Source of the DNA: Paguma larvata
Taxonomy: Eukaryota; Chordata; Mammalia; Carnivora; Viverridae
DNA length: 64,000 nucleotides
Direction: 5' to 3'
NCBI GenBank assembly: GCA_030068075.1
Contig: CM057826.1
Coordinates: forward strand, 99,003,804 to 99,067,803
A program made the translations under genes and the position numbers. Of this stretch, positions 33,456 to 46,222 are shown piece after piece. The stretch's first letter is position 1. Every line of letters begins with the position of its first letter. The notes under the pieces were generated by a model. The model did no database searches, was not told the DNA's origin, and saw nothing but the letters and a program-made list of their open reading frames with translations.

Positions 33456-36400
33456 CTAGGGGAACGAGTCCTTAAATAATGGTTCTTTGCTAGCTGCAGA
33501 AGGTTTTAATAGATAATTGGCCCTAAAGCATGCTATTTTCTATAGTTGGCAACTAACTGTACATTATTGTTCCGGTGTCCCTCAAACAGCGAATGAAGTT
33601 TTCTCCAGTCTCAGGTGAATGAAGCAAAACGTGGACTAACCTTAGGATGGGCATCTAGCACAGAAGCGGGCAGCTGGCTTGTAAAATATGAGTGGAGGGG
33701 AGCCAAAAGCTGCTCTGTCTCCCTCTCTTCTCCTCTCCCCTGCCAACCTACCCTGTGGCCCGAAGTTCCCCCCAAACAGAACCACTCACTTAGATGAAAG
33801 TTCTCAGAGCGTCTACAAAACTGTTGGTTTGTTCTCTGTGAAGATTAATGCATTGATAATAATTTTTTTGATAGTAATATGGATGCATCACCTGTATATA
33901 TTGGTTTCTCTCATTGGATTATTTCATAACATTGCAAGGCAGTCATTTCTTCTTTGCATGGATTAGTTTATCAGAGTAGACTGAGCAAAACCCTCAGAGA
34001 ATGGAGTGGAGGACAGGTAAATTTTGATGCTAAGACAGATTATTAGGAGAACTTGTCAGAAAAGCTCAAGAGCTTTAGACCCTGTCCCTTGAGGGTGCAC
34101 CCTGATAGTAGCTAAAGCAGCCATACACAGCATGAAGGTTTGGTATCCCAGGAAGTAAAGGGGAACCCACGGGAGGTTGTGAAGCTAAAATGTGAGGAGT
34201 ATTTGTTGACAGACAACTTTGAATACTTAGACTTTAGAAAGACCTTTTTTAATGTTAGATTTATCAAGGTACCACTTGGTAGTTCTATTTTATCAGAGAA
34301 GTAAACCATATTTTTAACTGCTTTGCCTTAGGAGTCCTGGAAGGAGTTTAGAGGAAATGTGGGGAGAGAGAATGAGAAAGGGAAGAGGTGTCATGAAATT
34401 GATGAACACATTTCTTACACCGGAAACAGGATAGGGCCCTCTCATTTGGCCAGCGTTTCCTCCCATGCTCTTTCCCTAGAAGATCAGAGATCCCAGATGG
34501 GCTGGGGAAGGCACTTACAGAGGCTTGGCACAGCATGAACTGTGCTGGCACACCTGCCTCCGCAGGAAATGGGCCCAGGCATGGCTACCCAATGGGAAAC
34601 CTGGTCCTCCCTTCTCCTCCCAACCTGGGAAACCCTGACCCTTTCCTCCATCTTTCCCCTGATCTTGTTCTGCTGCTAACATTCAACCCAATCTTTACAA
34701 CTCTTTGGGAGCTTACTGTTCCCTTAAGAGAGGCACTAATGAGGGCAGGGTGTCAAAGACATTACCTTCCAACCAGTCACAGGACCCTGCCACTGATGTC
34801 TCCTCCCCATGTTCTGGTAAAGGCAGTGCTGGTCCCTGGAAGATTTATCAAATTGGCCAAGTCTGGTTTTCATTTTCTCTGCTCCTCCTGCTCCATTTCA
34901 AGACAACCAGTGTCTAGTGCCCTCATCCCCTTCCTCCCACCCTTTCACTACCCCTTATCCTACTTCATGTATGCCAATCCTAGACCATCCCCTCTTCTTT
35001 CCTTTTGAGCCTACTTCTTCCAAGTTACCTGACCTGGGTCTTGTTCTCTTTGTGGGTGACAGCCGGTTGTCCAGATATATGCACATTTATCAACACAGTA
35101 GCCAATATATATGTTACTTCTTCCTGATCTGCAGCACCTTAAAGTACTGCACTGTTGGCCTTTATCTGTATAAGAAAGTCTTCCAAGGGTTAACTCTAAG
35201 GAGAAACTCAAGAACTAACACCAGCCAGAAGGGAAAACAGTCACTGGTCCTCAGGGGTGTCAGCTGCCCCTTCTGTGTTTGTATGGGATGCGCCCTGGAA
35301 TGGAGGTCTGGAAATCTAGACTTCTACTTCATTTAAAACTTCAAAACAGTCTTGGCAACTAGCTTTAAACCTCCCTAGAATCTGGAGGGTCTCCTCTGCA
35401 AAGTAAGGGTTGATAGTGAAAGGCAATCTCCTCTCTCTAGGTGGTGACCTAGGAGAGGGGTACTGAGTTATTGCAAAGTGCTCTGCAAACACAGAGCATG
35501 TGGGGAAAGCTTAATGAAATATTTGGATGAAATTCCTCCAGAAGTGGGGTGGAAGGAGGAGATGGGATCCTTGGCAGAGTCCAGTGTTGAAGACTGAACT
35601 TCTTGCAATGCATTAGAAAAAAAAAAACAACAACACTAAATGAAGTATTCATGGCCATTAGATGCTTTCTGCCCTAAAAAATACCCAAGTCTGGCAAGTT
35701 TGGGAGGTGATTTCTGCCAGCCATTGTCCAGTCCTGTGATGCTGTCTTAAATCATCTTATTGTGCTGTGCAGGTGTTTAGGCTGGAAGATGAGGGGCGAG
35801 ACAGAATTAAAACTGTGTGGAGCATGGCTGCTTCCTGATGTTGGCCTTAATAAATCCTGACCAAGTACTTGTCTTGTTCCAGAGGCCACCTAGAATTGGA
35901 TATGGTAATATTTACAGGCAGGAGAGAGTGTTCCAGGATAAACTGAGTGATACCAAATTGCTCATGAGAGCACCTTGACTTTTATGTTTTCTCAGAGCTC
36001 AGAGTATGAGCAACCTCACATCTGGCCACTTCTTTGGTCTATATGGAAATGTACCTTTTTGAAGACCTGTGACTCAATCTCTACACAGTCTTCACTTGGG
36101 CCCCATAGCCAGTTCTATAAAGCCCAGAGTAAAATCGGGCCTCATTTTGGGCCACTATGCTCCAAGTCTTGGCCAGGGCAGGTTTTGGATTGAGACATAA
36201 ACCATAAAATGTAAAAAAAAAACAAAAAACAAAAAACTGAAGGGTTTTGCTTGGTATAAGATAAGCACAATTCACTTCTTTTTTTAGGCTTCTATTGAGA
36301 TCTCATGTCTGTATGTCATGACAAGACCGAGCAAGAAAACATTGAGAAATTGACTAAATAGTAGTCTGTTCTCTCATTTTCTTGATTGTGTTACTCTATG

Positions 36401-37915
36401 GGACCCTGCTGTGGGTTCTGTGTCTGTACATCACACACAGCGAGAAGCAGAGGCAAGGCCAGCTGGCTAGGATTCTTCTTTCTAACTGCCTGTGGTCATG
36501 TTTCCTCAAGCAGCTGTTTGGGGGGAAACTATTAATGCTAAGTTCCTTGCATGGAGAGGGAAATGGAGAGGAATCAGTACTATCCATCATCTATGGGATG
36601 CCAGGGAGGAAATTCTTGTGCCAGGGAGGAAATTCCACACTGGGAAAATCCACTTCCCTTTGTTCTCAACAGTGACGACTCTGACAGTTACCTATTTTTA
36701 TTTCCTTCATCATTTTTGGGGTGCTCTTTTGGACATACCAGTTTCTTTTGGGGGGAAATCTCTTTAGGATATTTACACATCTTTATTATCTGGCTTTTTC
36801 CATCAGGAGGAGGTGACTTGCTTAGGGCAGTCTTGCTGGGAGAACTGGAGGAGCCACTGTTTAAAGAAGAGGGGAGATAGTGAAATTGAAGTATTGGTAA
36901 TGAAATTGGATTGGGAGAGAGGCCACTGATAGATAAGGTAAGAATGAATATTCAAAACCAGAATGTCTGGATCTGTGAATCCGGATGGTGTTCTCGAGTC
37001 TTTTTTTTTTTTTTTCAGAGATGGTACCACCCCAGTGCTGGTTACAACATGGGATCTTGGTAGTGACTGATTAACTGGTAACATCCATTCTGCACTGAGC
37101 TAAGCTCCAAACTTCTGCTCCTTTTTTTGTTTCTTTTCATTTTATTCATTTTCATGCTCAAAAAAGTTTAGAAGAATGGGAGATGAGACAGCATCACTTG
37201 AACATCTTTTGGAAATAATGATTTCTCTGATGAAGTCAAGGGTACTAACCCCCTATCTCCCTGTTCCCAGAGTTTAATAGTTTAATGATTAATGAAGTAC
37301 CCTTCTTGTGGGCAGGAAAACAGCTCTGCAGGGAGGAGGGGTGGAAATTCTGGTCTCTCTCATGGAGGGTGAATGGCACATACATGGAGAGGAAGGTTTT
37401 GTCAAACTCTGTCCCATGGAGACCAGTGTTTACAAGCCTGATGAGAGTTAGGCATACTAGTCTGGGAGGGAATGGAAGGATAGAAGAGAGACCTTAGCCA
37501 AAAAGTCACAGACTTATATGCTTCCTTGGCAACAGTTGGTCTCTCGGCTGCACCTCTGCCCATAGAGAAAAACAAGCTTATGATAAAAACTTTGGCAGAA
37601 ATAAGTATTCAACTGGTGGGTTTGTCTTAATGTACAGGTTCTTGGCTTTTTTTTTTTCCTTCATTTTTTTTAATTGCAAAGGCAATTTAGCACTGATATT
37701 AATGAACATTTTTAAAAACTAGATATATTATTGATAGTGTCTTTATGTTTTTTTAGTACTTTTATATGTTTTCCAAAGTCTTTATAACTGATATGTATAC
37801 TTTAAAAAGACTGCAAAAATGAATCACTGAAAACCCTCAGGCTACTGCATCTATTTCCATTTCAAGGTATTGTCTCTTACCATGTTTGTTAATTTTGTGT
37901 GATTTTGGCATGCTT
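33456..37915. other. Long stretch without recognised genes or young repeats
   Basis: About 4.5 kb. It holds poly-A/T runs (35607-35616, 36211-36235, 37001-37017, 37648-37658) and a possible MIR trace at 35345-35430. The 157-codon frame at 34535-35008, the 139-codon frame at 34917-35336 and the hydrophobic 97-codon frame at 36382-36675 show no family signature and overlap other frames on both strands. Confidence 0.3.
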
Positions 37916-37919
37916 TAAA

Positions 37920-38870
37920 AAGTAATTTATTGAGATGAAACATAAAATCAAGTGTTTTAAAGTGAACAGTTTAGGGACACCTGGGTGGCTCAGTGGGCTA
38001 AGTGTTTGACTCTTGATTTCGGCTCAGGTCATGATCTCACAGTTGTGAGATTAAGCCCTGTTTTGGATTCAGCACTGGGTGTGAAGTCTGCTTAAGATTC
38101 TGTCCATCTGTCTGTCCCTGACTTGTGCACATGTCCACATGTTATCTCTCTTTAAAAAAAAAAGTCAATAAATAAATAAAATGAATAGTTCAGTAGCATT
38201 TGGTACGCTTACAGTGATGTACACCTGTCTAACTCCAAAGCATTTCCGTCTTAATTTAAATGAAGTGATAATCTGTATTAATGGGTAAAACTTCTTACCC
38301 GTTAAGCAGTTTTTCTGCATTTCTCTGCATTTTGCCTTTCCCACAGCCCCTGGCAACAATTCGCCCACATTTTGTCTCTATGGGTTTATCTATTCTGAAT
38401 ATTTTATATAAATGGCGTTATGTTATGTGACCTCTTTTCACTTAGCATACTGTTTTTAGAGGTTCATTCATGCTATAGCCCATGTCTGTACTTTTTTCCT
38501 TTTTATGGCTGAATAATATTCCATTGGATTGGATATACCACAATTGGTTAATCTTTTCATCTGTTGATGAGTATTTGGGCTACTTCCACATTTTAGCTCT
38601 TGTGAATATGTATGTACATGCTCTTATTTATCTGTTTTTAGTTTGGGGGGGTATACATTTAGGTTATACCGGTATTAACATCATTGCTGGGTTATACGGT
38701 GAATTTAATGTGTCACTTTTGAGGAAATGCCAAACTATTTTGCATGGCGGCCTAACCATCGTGCCTTCCGGCCAACAGTGTGCAGAAGGTTCAATTTCTC
38801 TGTATCCTCGCCAACACTTTTAATTTCTTTTGACCTACTCTTAACCATTGTGAGCATGTAATTTTATGCA
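37920..38870 (-). mobile_element. Old L1 fragment (ORF2 end and 3' UTR), minus strand
   Basis: Reverse L1 text: TTGAGATGAAACATAAAATC, then after a SINE GTAGCATTTGGTACGCTTAC, CCCTGGCAACAATTCGCCC, TTTATGGCTGAATAATATTC, CATTTTAGCTCTTGTGAATA, GCTGGGTTATACGGTGAAT and CTGTATCCTCGCCAACACTT. This is the classic antisense view of an old L1M terminus. A 113-codon frame on the plus strand here is a shadow. Confidence 0.85.
37975..38176 (+). mobile_element. CAN SINE inserted in old L1
   Basis: Sense: GGGACACCTGGGTGGCTCAG, TTTCGGCTCAGGTCATGATC, short 3' half with CTGTCCATCTGTCTGTCCC and an A tail. Flanks AAAGTGAACAGTTTA (left) and AAAATGAATAGTTCA (right) are a diverged target-site duplication, matching an older subfamily. 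Confidence 0.94.
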
Positions 38871-39518
38871 ATTGATTATTAAGTTTTAAAATTTATATCA
38901 ACCTCTAGCATTTGTGTGTGTTGGTGCATTTATTATCTGCGTTGCCAGTTCAGAAAAAGATGGTTTCATTATCTCACTTTTTTTTCAGATCCTATAATTC
39001 ATCCATGTGACTTTACATCTGATAATTTTTTAGCACAGTGTTGTTGTTGGAGCAAATTCTCCTGCATTGTAGAGCAATCTCTGTATTAAACATGTTGGCT
39101 CCTGCCCTGTTTTTTGGTCACATGAGCTTTTTGAAGCATGATATTCAAAGCAGAGCTCTGTCTTAAAAGCCAAGTAGTGGTGCTCACATTTGGCTTCTGT
39201 CAAAGCTGTGCTGAACATAGGAATCATGGATGACCCAGCAGACAGAACAAGATGAGAGATGGCTTGCAGCATGTACTTTTCTTCAGCCTCGCCCACATTC
39301 CCACATTTCAGCTTCACCTCTAGCACAAGGGTGAGGAGAAATGAGACTGTCCAGTTAGGCTAACAGAGTTTTGGGACCAGAGGGAGGGATAAGGATGGCC
39401 TTGTATCTACAGAAATGGACAGGATGAAAGGCTAGAATGATTTCTTTAACTTGCATTCACTTGTTCTGACCAACTGGTGAATTAAACAATCAGAGAAGAA
39501 AAGACAGAAGGTGAAGTT
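38871..39518. other. Unassigned noncoding sequence
   Basis: No gene recognised. A 98-codon minus-strand frame at 39030-39326 shows no domain. Confidence 0.3.
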
Positions 39519-39519
39519 C

Positions 39520-39725
39520 ACGGTTTCTCAACTTTGGTACCATTGACATTTTGTGCTGAATTATTCCATGTTATGGGAAGGCAGTCTTGTGCATTGTAGG
39601 ATGTTTAGCAAACCTCCCTGGCCTCTACCCACTGGATCCCAGCAGCACTCTCCACGCCCCTTTCCTGCCCTGTCCAGACATTGCCAAACGTCTCTGGGGG
39701 ACACAAAGACTCCCAGGTGAGAACT
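39520..39725 (-). mobile_element. MER20-like hAT DNA transposon
   Basis: TTTCTCAACTTTGGTACCAT, TTGACATTTTGTGCTGAATT, GCATTGTAGGATGTTTAGCA, CCTCTACCCACTGGATCCCA, ACATTGCCAAACGTCTCTGG and AGGTGAGAAC reproduce MER20 from one inverted terminus to the other. Near full length. Confidence 0.88.
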
Positions 39726-40055
39726 GGGCAAAGTCAATATTAATTTTTTGACTTATCAACTGGCATTATCAGTGGCTTGTTATTTAAAAGCTAGTATTTA
39801 TTGAGGCCCCACTCTGGGCCACAATCTATGCTCAGCATTTTCATTCATTTATTCCTCAGCAAGTACGTGAGCATCTATCCTAGAACTGAATCTATTATGT
39901 GGACTAAACACTGGCAAAAGTCCTGCCTCCATGGAGCTTCCATTCTATTGCAGAGATAGGCACATCAGACCAACCACACAAACATACATCAGAAATGTGA
40001 CAAGTTGACACAGAGGAGAGGCCTTGGAGGACTGTGACAAGAGCACTTTTCTGGA
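39726..40055. other. Unassigned, possibly old SINE/LINE fragments
   Basis: TATTTATTGAGGCCCCACTC and GCCTCCATGGAGCTTCCATT read like old MIR/L2-class text, but I cannot delimit an element. Confidence 0.35.
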
Positions 40056-40059
40056 TCCC

Positions 40060-40265
40060 TGTACACCAGGCTTTGTGCTGAGACCGTCACATGTATGAAC
40101 TCCTGTGGCCCCTACAACAATGTAGATGATAGTCCGTGGTACTCATGCCCATCTGGCAGGAAAAAAGTGACTCTTAGGTGGCAAAGTCACACAGATGGTA
40201 AGGTGGGGATTAGGTTTTGAGCAGGATGTGTTGTCTTCAGAGCCTGAGCTTCTAACGGCCACCCA
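40060..40265 (-). mobile_element. MIR SINE, reverse
   Basis: CACCAGGCTTTGTGCTGAGA, CACATGTATGAACTCCTGTG, GGTGGCAAAGTCACACAGAT, GGTAAGGTGGGGATTAGG and GCTTCTAACGGCCACC follow the reverse-complement MIR order. Confidence 0.7.
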
Positions 40266-40829
40266 AGTTAAGGTGAGGTAAGAGCTGCATAAGGGACAGA
40301 CTGGATGAAGAGGAGAGGTAAAGTGCTACATGGCAGAGGCACAGCCAAGGAGAGAGACAGAGGACTGAAAAAAGACCTGTGGGGTGGAGCGAGGAGAAGA
40401 AGGTTCTGTTGGTGTCGGTGGTTGGGAACAGACATGCTGTTGCCGCCTGTCAGGACACTTCAGAGATTCCTCATGACCCAAAAAGCCATGGAGGGACCCA
40501 GAGGGGTTTTAAGTAGGGAGGGGCACTTTTGGGTTTGCAATCACTACCATGTTGACTATTCAGAACCACCCAACGAGGAAAGAATGAAAGCCTTTCACCG
40601 ATGAAAGGCAACTCAGGGAGCCAAATGCTCAGTGAAGGTCATAAAATGAAAAACTGGCAGAGCTGCCTTACCCTCCGTTTGTCCCGTTCTAAACCCATGC
40701 TCGTAACCACCATGCCGAGCAGCACTGTCCTGCCCGGGGGCCATGGAGCACAGCCGGGTCACTGCGCACACCTCCCTCGTGATTACCTGGGAGTTGGGTC
40801 TGAGGTCTGGAAATTCTGCCTCCGTGCCT
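40266..40829. other. Unassigned noncoding sequence
   Basis: No repeat recognised. Frames of 77-99 codons (40305-40604, 40601-40834) adjoin but show no domain, splice pattern or coding signature I can defend. Confidence 0.3.
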
Positions 40830-42400
40830 TTTGATCACAGTGTGTGAATGCTGACACGAGTCCATGCATCTCAATAGTCCTTTTATCACTTTTGAATTTT
40901 CTAGTTTTCTGTTTATTGTCTTTCGCTACAATTCACCCTTTCACCCTGCCACCCCTCAGCCCTGCAGTTTTGCCCTGGGACACTATCCATGTGTTCTCTG
41001 ATAAGAATCACTCCATTCAGAGGAGCTGGCAGGTAGATGTCCTATTTGCTCAAACATGCGTGAAGGTCTCCACTCCCCACATCGCATGTCTGTGGCGCCT
41101 GGAACTCTGGCTGGCCTTCTTCTGTTCTTTTGGAGATAGTGCGTTTCCCCCTCCAGGTAAACGTTCAAGTAATGTTCCTTTAAATATTAATTTGCGGTTG
41201 CCCAAGCTCTCTTGTGATATTACCACACCGCGTGGGGGTGAGGCCGAGCGAACCTCCTTGCTTCCCTGCATCGCACATTTTGGCAGCCCCAGAGACTTGC
41301 AGCCGAGCGGGATCCTTGCCTTTTCACCATCCCAAGCGCTCTGCAGTGCTAACCAAAACGAAATGAGCCCCTTCATCTTCCACACGGATAATTAAACTTC
41401 AAACACTGTTTATCTCAGTCCCCAAATCCTTAGAATGCAGAAGCAAATTAATTTTAAATCTATATCTGCTTTAAATAGTAATTGTTTAATCAACAGGCTT
41501 GATGTTTAATTATATTCTTTGTTCGTACTCCCCGCAGGCTTGAATAGACCACATAATTCCTGGGTTGCTTTCATTTCTGTAATTAGATCATGTGACAGAC
41601 CCATACTATATTACGGTTACTGTAATTCCTTCTCTCCCACCACCCTCTAAATGCTAAAATGGTTTCTCATGAATACTTAGATTATAACAGCTCAGCTTAA
41701 CACGGAGCTGTGAGTGTTTTGCTTAAATCCTTTACTCCTCTTTTGCCTAATAGTTTGCTTGGGAGCACACGATTTTTACTGGTGGCTGTTGCATTGTGCT
41801 GACTATATCCTTTCCAAGTTGAGCTCCGTTTGCCTGGAAGAAAACTCTTCCTGACCACATAGAAACACACTGTATGGACACCTTGAAGTCAATTTTATCC
41901 TTAGAGAAATGATATTTAAGGTTCAAATTGACTAGAAAATAGTACACTAGGTTTTTTTTTTTTTTTTTTTCTTCTGACCATCTGGGGCTTCGTGGAGAAA
42001 GAGGAAGTAATTTTCTGTATTAGAAAGAGTTGTTTTGTCTCCAAGAATTTATTTTACTTGTCTGGATTCATCCCATAAAAAATGAGAGCTGGACATTCGA
42101 TAATCAGGTCAACACCGAAATCTATCTCTAATTGGAATTTGTTTTTCTCACACAATATGCCTGATTTTCTATGGGTCTGTGCTAAAAATACAGTTGTTCA
42201 GCCAATCCGGTTCTTTTAACTTCCTTTATCATTCATATCCTCCATCACATTATCATTTACTTGGCTTTTATTTCCCAGAGTTCTTGCGGTTCTTAATTTT
42301 TTTTCTCATTATTACTCTGGAGGTATGCAAAATTTGGTAAGGCTAGCAAGCATGGCCTAATCAATACCGTATAAATTGGGGGGAAGTGCTTGGAAGTTGG
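40830..42400. promoter_or_regulatory. Candidate conserved noncoding element (enhancer-like)
   Basis: About 1.6 kb with no recognised repeat, surrounded by repeat-bearing DNA. It has scattered CpGs (for example around 41165-41300), AT-rich blocks with TAATTA/TTAATTT homeodomain-type cores (41445-41520) and E-box or GATA-type words, a texture common in developmental enhancers. A 183-codon frame (40844-41395), the longest in the window, overlaps it without a recognisable domain. Conservation is inferred, not shown. Confidence 0.4.
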
Positions 42401-43785
42401 AGAGAACATCATTTTTTTTGTTTTTTATTTAAACAACTATAGGGTGTCGATAGTTAAAGCTCAAAATAACAAGGCTCTTTTCCTCCATCATATTTCAAAA
42501 TTACATCCTAGTTTGTACTGTCACTCCTCAGTCTTCTTCAGCTTTATTCGTTTCTTATTTTCCTTCCTACCCATGGAATAGCTGTGTTTCTGATTACTTT
42601 CTCTTACCTATATGTATACATTTTCCAAGCAGTATCTCATTTTGTTACTTTGATCCCATTATGCATTTTTATGAGTTTAACTACCATATCCTTCCCATAT
42701 TCCTGTAACTGTCAGGTTTTTTTTTTTTTTTGGATCATTTCACCATCCTTTTGGGTATTTGCAACATTTCCCAATTATATCTGTGGAATTAATTTCTGCA
42801 TTTGTTATTCACCTTTCTAGATCATCCATGCCAATGCTAAATTAAATGTGACATGCTCATAGATATCACTACATTCACAGATTAATAATTATCCTGTATT
42901 AATGGATCTGTGATATTTTTTGGTTGGAAAATTCTGACCCTGATTTTGCTCCTACTTTCGCTGGGAGATAAATCATGATGTAGCTTTTATTTGTATATTT
43001 TCCAAGATGTAGAAATCCACATAATCATATGAAATAATCTGAGATCTATTTTGATTCAGATGCTATTTTAGTTAGGACATATAAATACTTTTGGTCTTTG
43101 TGATAGAATATAGGACAGGAAACTGGTATTGTTAGCCAGGTGATGGTAAAACTGAGAAGTCAAAGAGGAGAGGGTACAGCAACTCAGAGGTTGGGAATGG
43201 CCAGAAGCTGCTCTCACCTGAAGCCTTGTGGACCGCAGAGGGAAAAGGTGTTATCAGAGCCCAGAGCTCCAGCTGCCAGACAGAGCTGGAAGCACAGAGG
43301 ACAAGGTTGCCTGTTGGAGCTCGTGGCTTCCAGGAGAAATAGCATTGCTTAAGATGCCACCCTGGGCAGGGAGAGGTAAGGACAAACCTCTTAGCTTCCT
43401 TCTTCCTTTTTCCAAGCCTTTTAGTCCCCATTGCAGATCCTACCTGGAAGCCAGTTCCCAATTATACAGGTCAGAGCAGGGGAAGTGCAGAAGTGGATCC
43501 GAGAACAGTCACATGATCAAAGCAGATGTGGTCCAATGTACTGTGAAAGCTGAGGTTGCCAATTCACCACTCACTATCACCTGCCTCTCTGGTCCATTCT
43601 GGACACATTGTTAGCCTGGCCTTCCTAAAACACTGTTTCTACCTTTGCACAATGACCCTTACTTCCTGCCACGCCAAGCCTGAACTCTTCAGGACTTTCT
43701 GAGTCTGGACTGTCACTGTCAACTCAGACCTAGGTTTAGTTCACATTCTTCCTGGCCCAGTTCTTTGCTTGAGGGTAGGGACAGG
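42401..43785. other. Unassigned noncoding sequence
   Basis: No gene recognised. Poly-T at 42717-42732. The 128-codon frame at 43228-43614 and the opposite 109-codon frame overlap each other and have no domain. Confidence 0.3.
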
Positions 43786-43789
43786 AAAT

Positions 43790-43985
43790 GGTAAAGTAAT
43801 AATGATTGACCAGCTATTAGGCAACAGACACTAACCTGGGAAGTTGATACACCATCTCTTAGAATTACTCTCATCTTAGGAAGGCCCCGCAAGATAAGGT
43901 AACTGCTCCAAGGTGAGATAGTCTGACTAGAATTGGAGCTGGGTCCACCTGACGGCAAATTTTGTTTCCACTAGGCCACATCACC
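43790..43985 (-). mobile_element. MIR SINE, reverse
   Basis: Diverged reverse MIR: AGCTATTAGGCAACAGACAC, TCTTAGAATTACTCTCATC, AGATAAGGTAACTGCTCCAA, GGTGAGATAGTCTGACTAGA and GGTCCACCTGACGGCAAA, ending at TTCCACTAGGCCACATC. Confidence 0.7.
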
Positions 43986-44424
43986 TTCCTGGTTTTATTA
44001 ACGCTCAGAGAAAATAAATGGTTTACTGAAGTTCACATGTTTAGTTAGTGCTACCTGGAAACCCAATACATCTGTTTTGGATTTAGAAGGCTTCCCTTGT
44101 AGTCATCTTGTAGCAAGATCTTACCACTCCTCCTTAGTTCAAGTCCTACTTTCTTGATAGTATTTCCCCATCTGGAAATCAAGCTCCCCTTTCTTCGAAC
44201 TTTTACAGCTTTTATTCCATTTAATATATAAAGTCATTGAGTCTCTAAGTGCTTCATATAAGGGACATAAATTCTGGAGTCATGATATAAATAGTAACCA
44301 CAAATCTTTCTTATGTATTTCCTCTCTCTCTTTCTAGAACTCCATTTTAATAATGTAGTTAACACTGATCACTACCAACATGTATTTAGAAATCTAGACA
44401 ATTTAGACAGAGAATTCCGTACCT
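43986..44424. other. Unassigned, possible L2 traces
   Basis: TTCAAGTCCTACTTTCTTGA and CTTTTACAGCTTTTATTCCA at 44135-44225 are in L2 style, but too diverged to delimit. Confidence 0.3.
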
Positions 44425-44429
44425 CCTAG

Positions 44430-44578
44430 GGGGAATTTTTAATTTTTGATGTGCATGAGAATCACACAAGGACAGTGTTAAAATGCAGATTTTGATTCAG
44501 CAGGCCAGGTGTGAGGCCTGGGATTCTGTTGATGTTGGTAATCCAAGAACCACACTTTGGGTAGTGAGTCTAGAACAT
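44430..44578 (+). mobile_element. MER5-like hAT DNA transposon fragment
   Basis: GATGTGCATGAGAATCACAC, AGTGTTAAAATGCAGATTTT, GATTCAGCAGGCCAGGTGTG, AGGCCTGGGATTCTG and CCAAGAACCACACTTTGG follow the MER5A order. Confidence 0.82.
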
Positions 44579-46078
44579 AGGTTTACACAGCAGAGGCAGG
44601 GACAACCTATTGAGGACCTTCATCACAACGGACATGATGAACACATAGCTACCTGTACTTACATCTAGGGTAATGGAACAAATGGCCGATCAAATTAAGA
44701 GTCATAATATTTGGAAGATGAGAAGCTGATAGTAAATATGTGTCAGTGTGGATCCATTTGATGGGACAGGGCTGGCACAATGTCTTGTATGATAAAGATT
44801 TGCTTTCTATTGCTGTTTTAACATTTTATTTGAGGGAGAGTGTATGTGAGAAATGTGAGGAGTGATGGCCTCTGAAGCATTCCTGAAAGGGAGAAAGAGA
44901 AGGCTGTCCTTAGGCTCGGACACTGTGATCACCAAAGAGGACCAGGAACATGTCCTTCTGGATCTTGATTTGGGGATGTAGTGGGAGAGGCCTTTGATTT
45001 GCTACAATGGCCTAAGTTTTCTACCTCTTTTGCCAAGTTCTAGCTACATGGTGGGCCAGAAGAAATCGCTCTCTAGGAGGATAACTGGCAACGTATATAT
45101 ACATGAGGTACACACACACCCCTGCCATGTGTTTTTGAGGTGCAGGAAATGGATGTACAGGATTTAGCAGGGGCTCCCCCTCAGCCCCCTCTCTTGACTG
45201 TGTGTTTGAGCCTGGAGTCAGTTGGAAATTTCATGGGGGGCAGGTGTGCTGGTGCTCCAGGGTCATGGGGTGAAACTGCCCTGAGCACATTGTTGACTTG
45301 CTGGCTCTTGGGAGTTCCTGGAGGAGAATGGAAAGATGGACCCTTCTTTTTTCCTACCACCTCCCTTTGGGTCTCAGCAAAGAGGGCTGAGGTGCTTCCT
45401 TGATTGTTAGACCTAAACTGAATATTTTAATAGGGATTGAAGAGGTTTACCTGAAGTACTGGCCAGAATCAATCTTACTTCCATTTTCAAAAATCAATAC
45501 CGTATTTCCTATAATTCAATCTTCTCATCTGTCTCCCAAATCCCTGTTATTGATAAAAAAAAATCAATTCTCTCCTTGTCAAACATTTAACTATCTCTGA
45601 TCCATACCATCTGCTATAGATTTTTAAGTTTTATTTTAGGATTTTAATGAAGTTTTTATTTGTTCATTTTATATTTCTTATACTAACCATTACGTCTAGG
45701 ACTCAGCTCAGATTTCCTCAAACCATCTGGAAGAGGACTGGATCAATCTCATGTACATTGCTGATTTTGGAACTGGATCAGAAATTTTTTTTTTGAAGAT
45801 TTATACAATTTTCCCTCATTGATCATACTCCAGAATGTCTTTGCCCATTGCAGAAATTTTATTCGCAATGTGATCTTCCTTAGGTCTTCAAAAATATGGC
45901 CTTCAAAAATATGAAGATATGGCCTTCATAGTTTTGAGTGGTCATGTTTGAAAAACATGGGGGGTGAAGGAGTGGGGCAGAAAGAGATAATCCTGTAAAA
46001 ATAAGTATTAATCATAAAATATTACCACCCTCTTCTCCTATTTTCTATTAACTGTAGGAATTTCTGATTTGAATTTGG
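44579..46078. other. Unassigned noncoding sequence
   Basis: About 1.5 kb without a recognised gene or young repeat. A near-duplicate ATATGGCCTTCA at 45894-45934 is a small local tandem duplication. Confidence 0.3.
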
Positions 46079-46079
46079 C

Positions 46080-46222
46080 AAAATACATTGCTTCTTTACT
46101 CTTTTTTAGAAAGACTGTAAGCCCGGTAGTGTCAAGATAATGTATTTTCATCTATGTATCTAACATGTGGCATGTAAGCACTCACTAAATACTGTTAAAT
46201 GAATCAATAAATGACTTTATTT
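46080..46222 (+). mobile_element. L2 LINE 3' end fragment
   Basis: AGAAAGACTGTAAGCCCGG, TTCATCTATGTATCTAACAT, GTGGCATGTAAGCACTCACT and AATACTGTTAAATGAATCAA are the L2 terminus in sense. Confidence 0.8.

Noticed and set aside
34535..35008. 157-codon open frame
   Set aside because: Proline/leucine-rich without a domain; overlapped by other frames (34705-34917, 34917-35336). Length is unremarkable for the longest frames in 64 kb.
36382..36675. 97-codon frame starting with a hydrophobic segment (possible small membrane protein)
   Set aside because: The hydrophobic start is short, the rest has no pattern, and overlapping frames are equally open.
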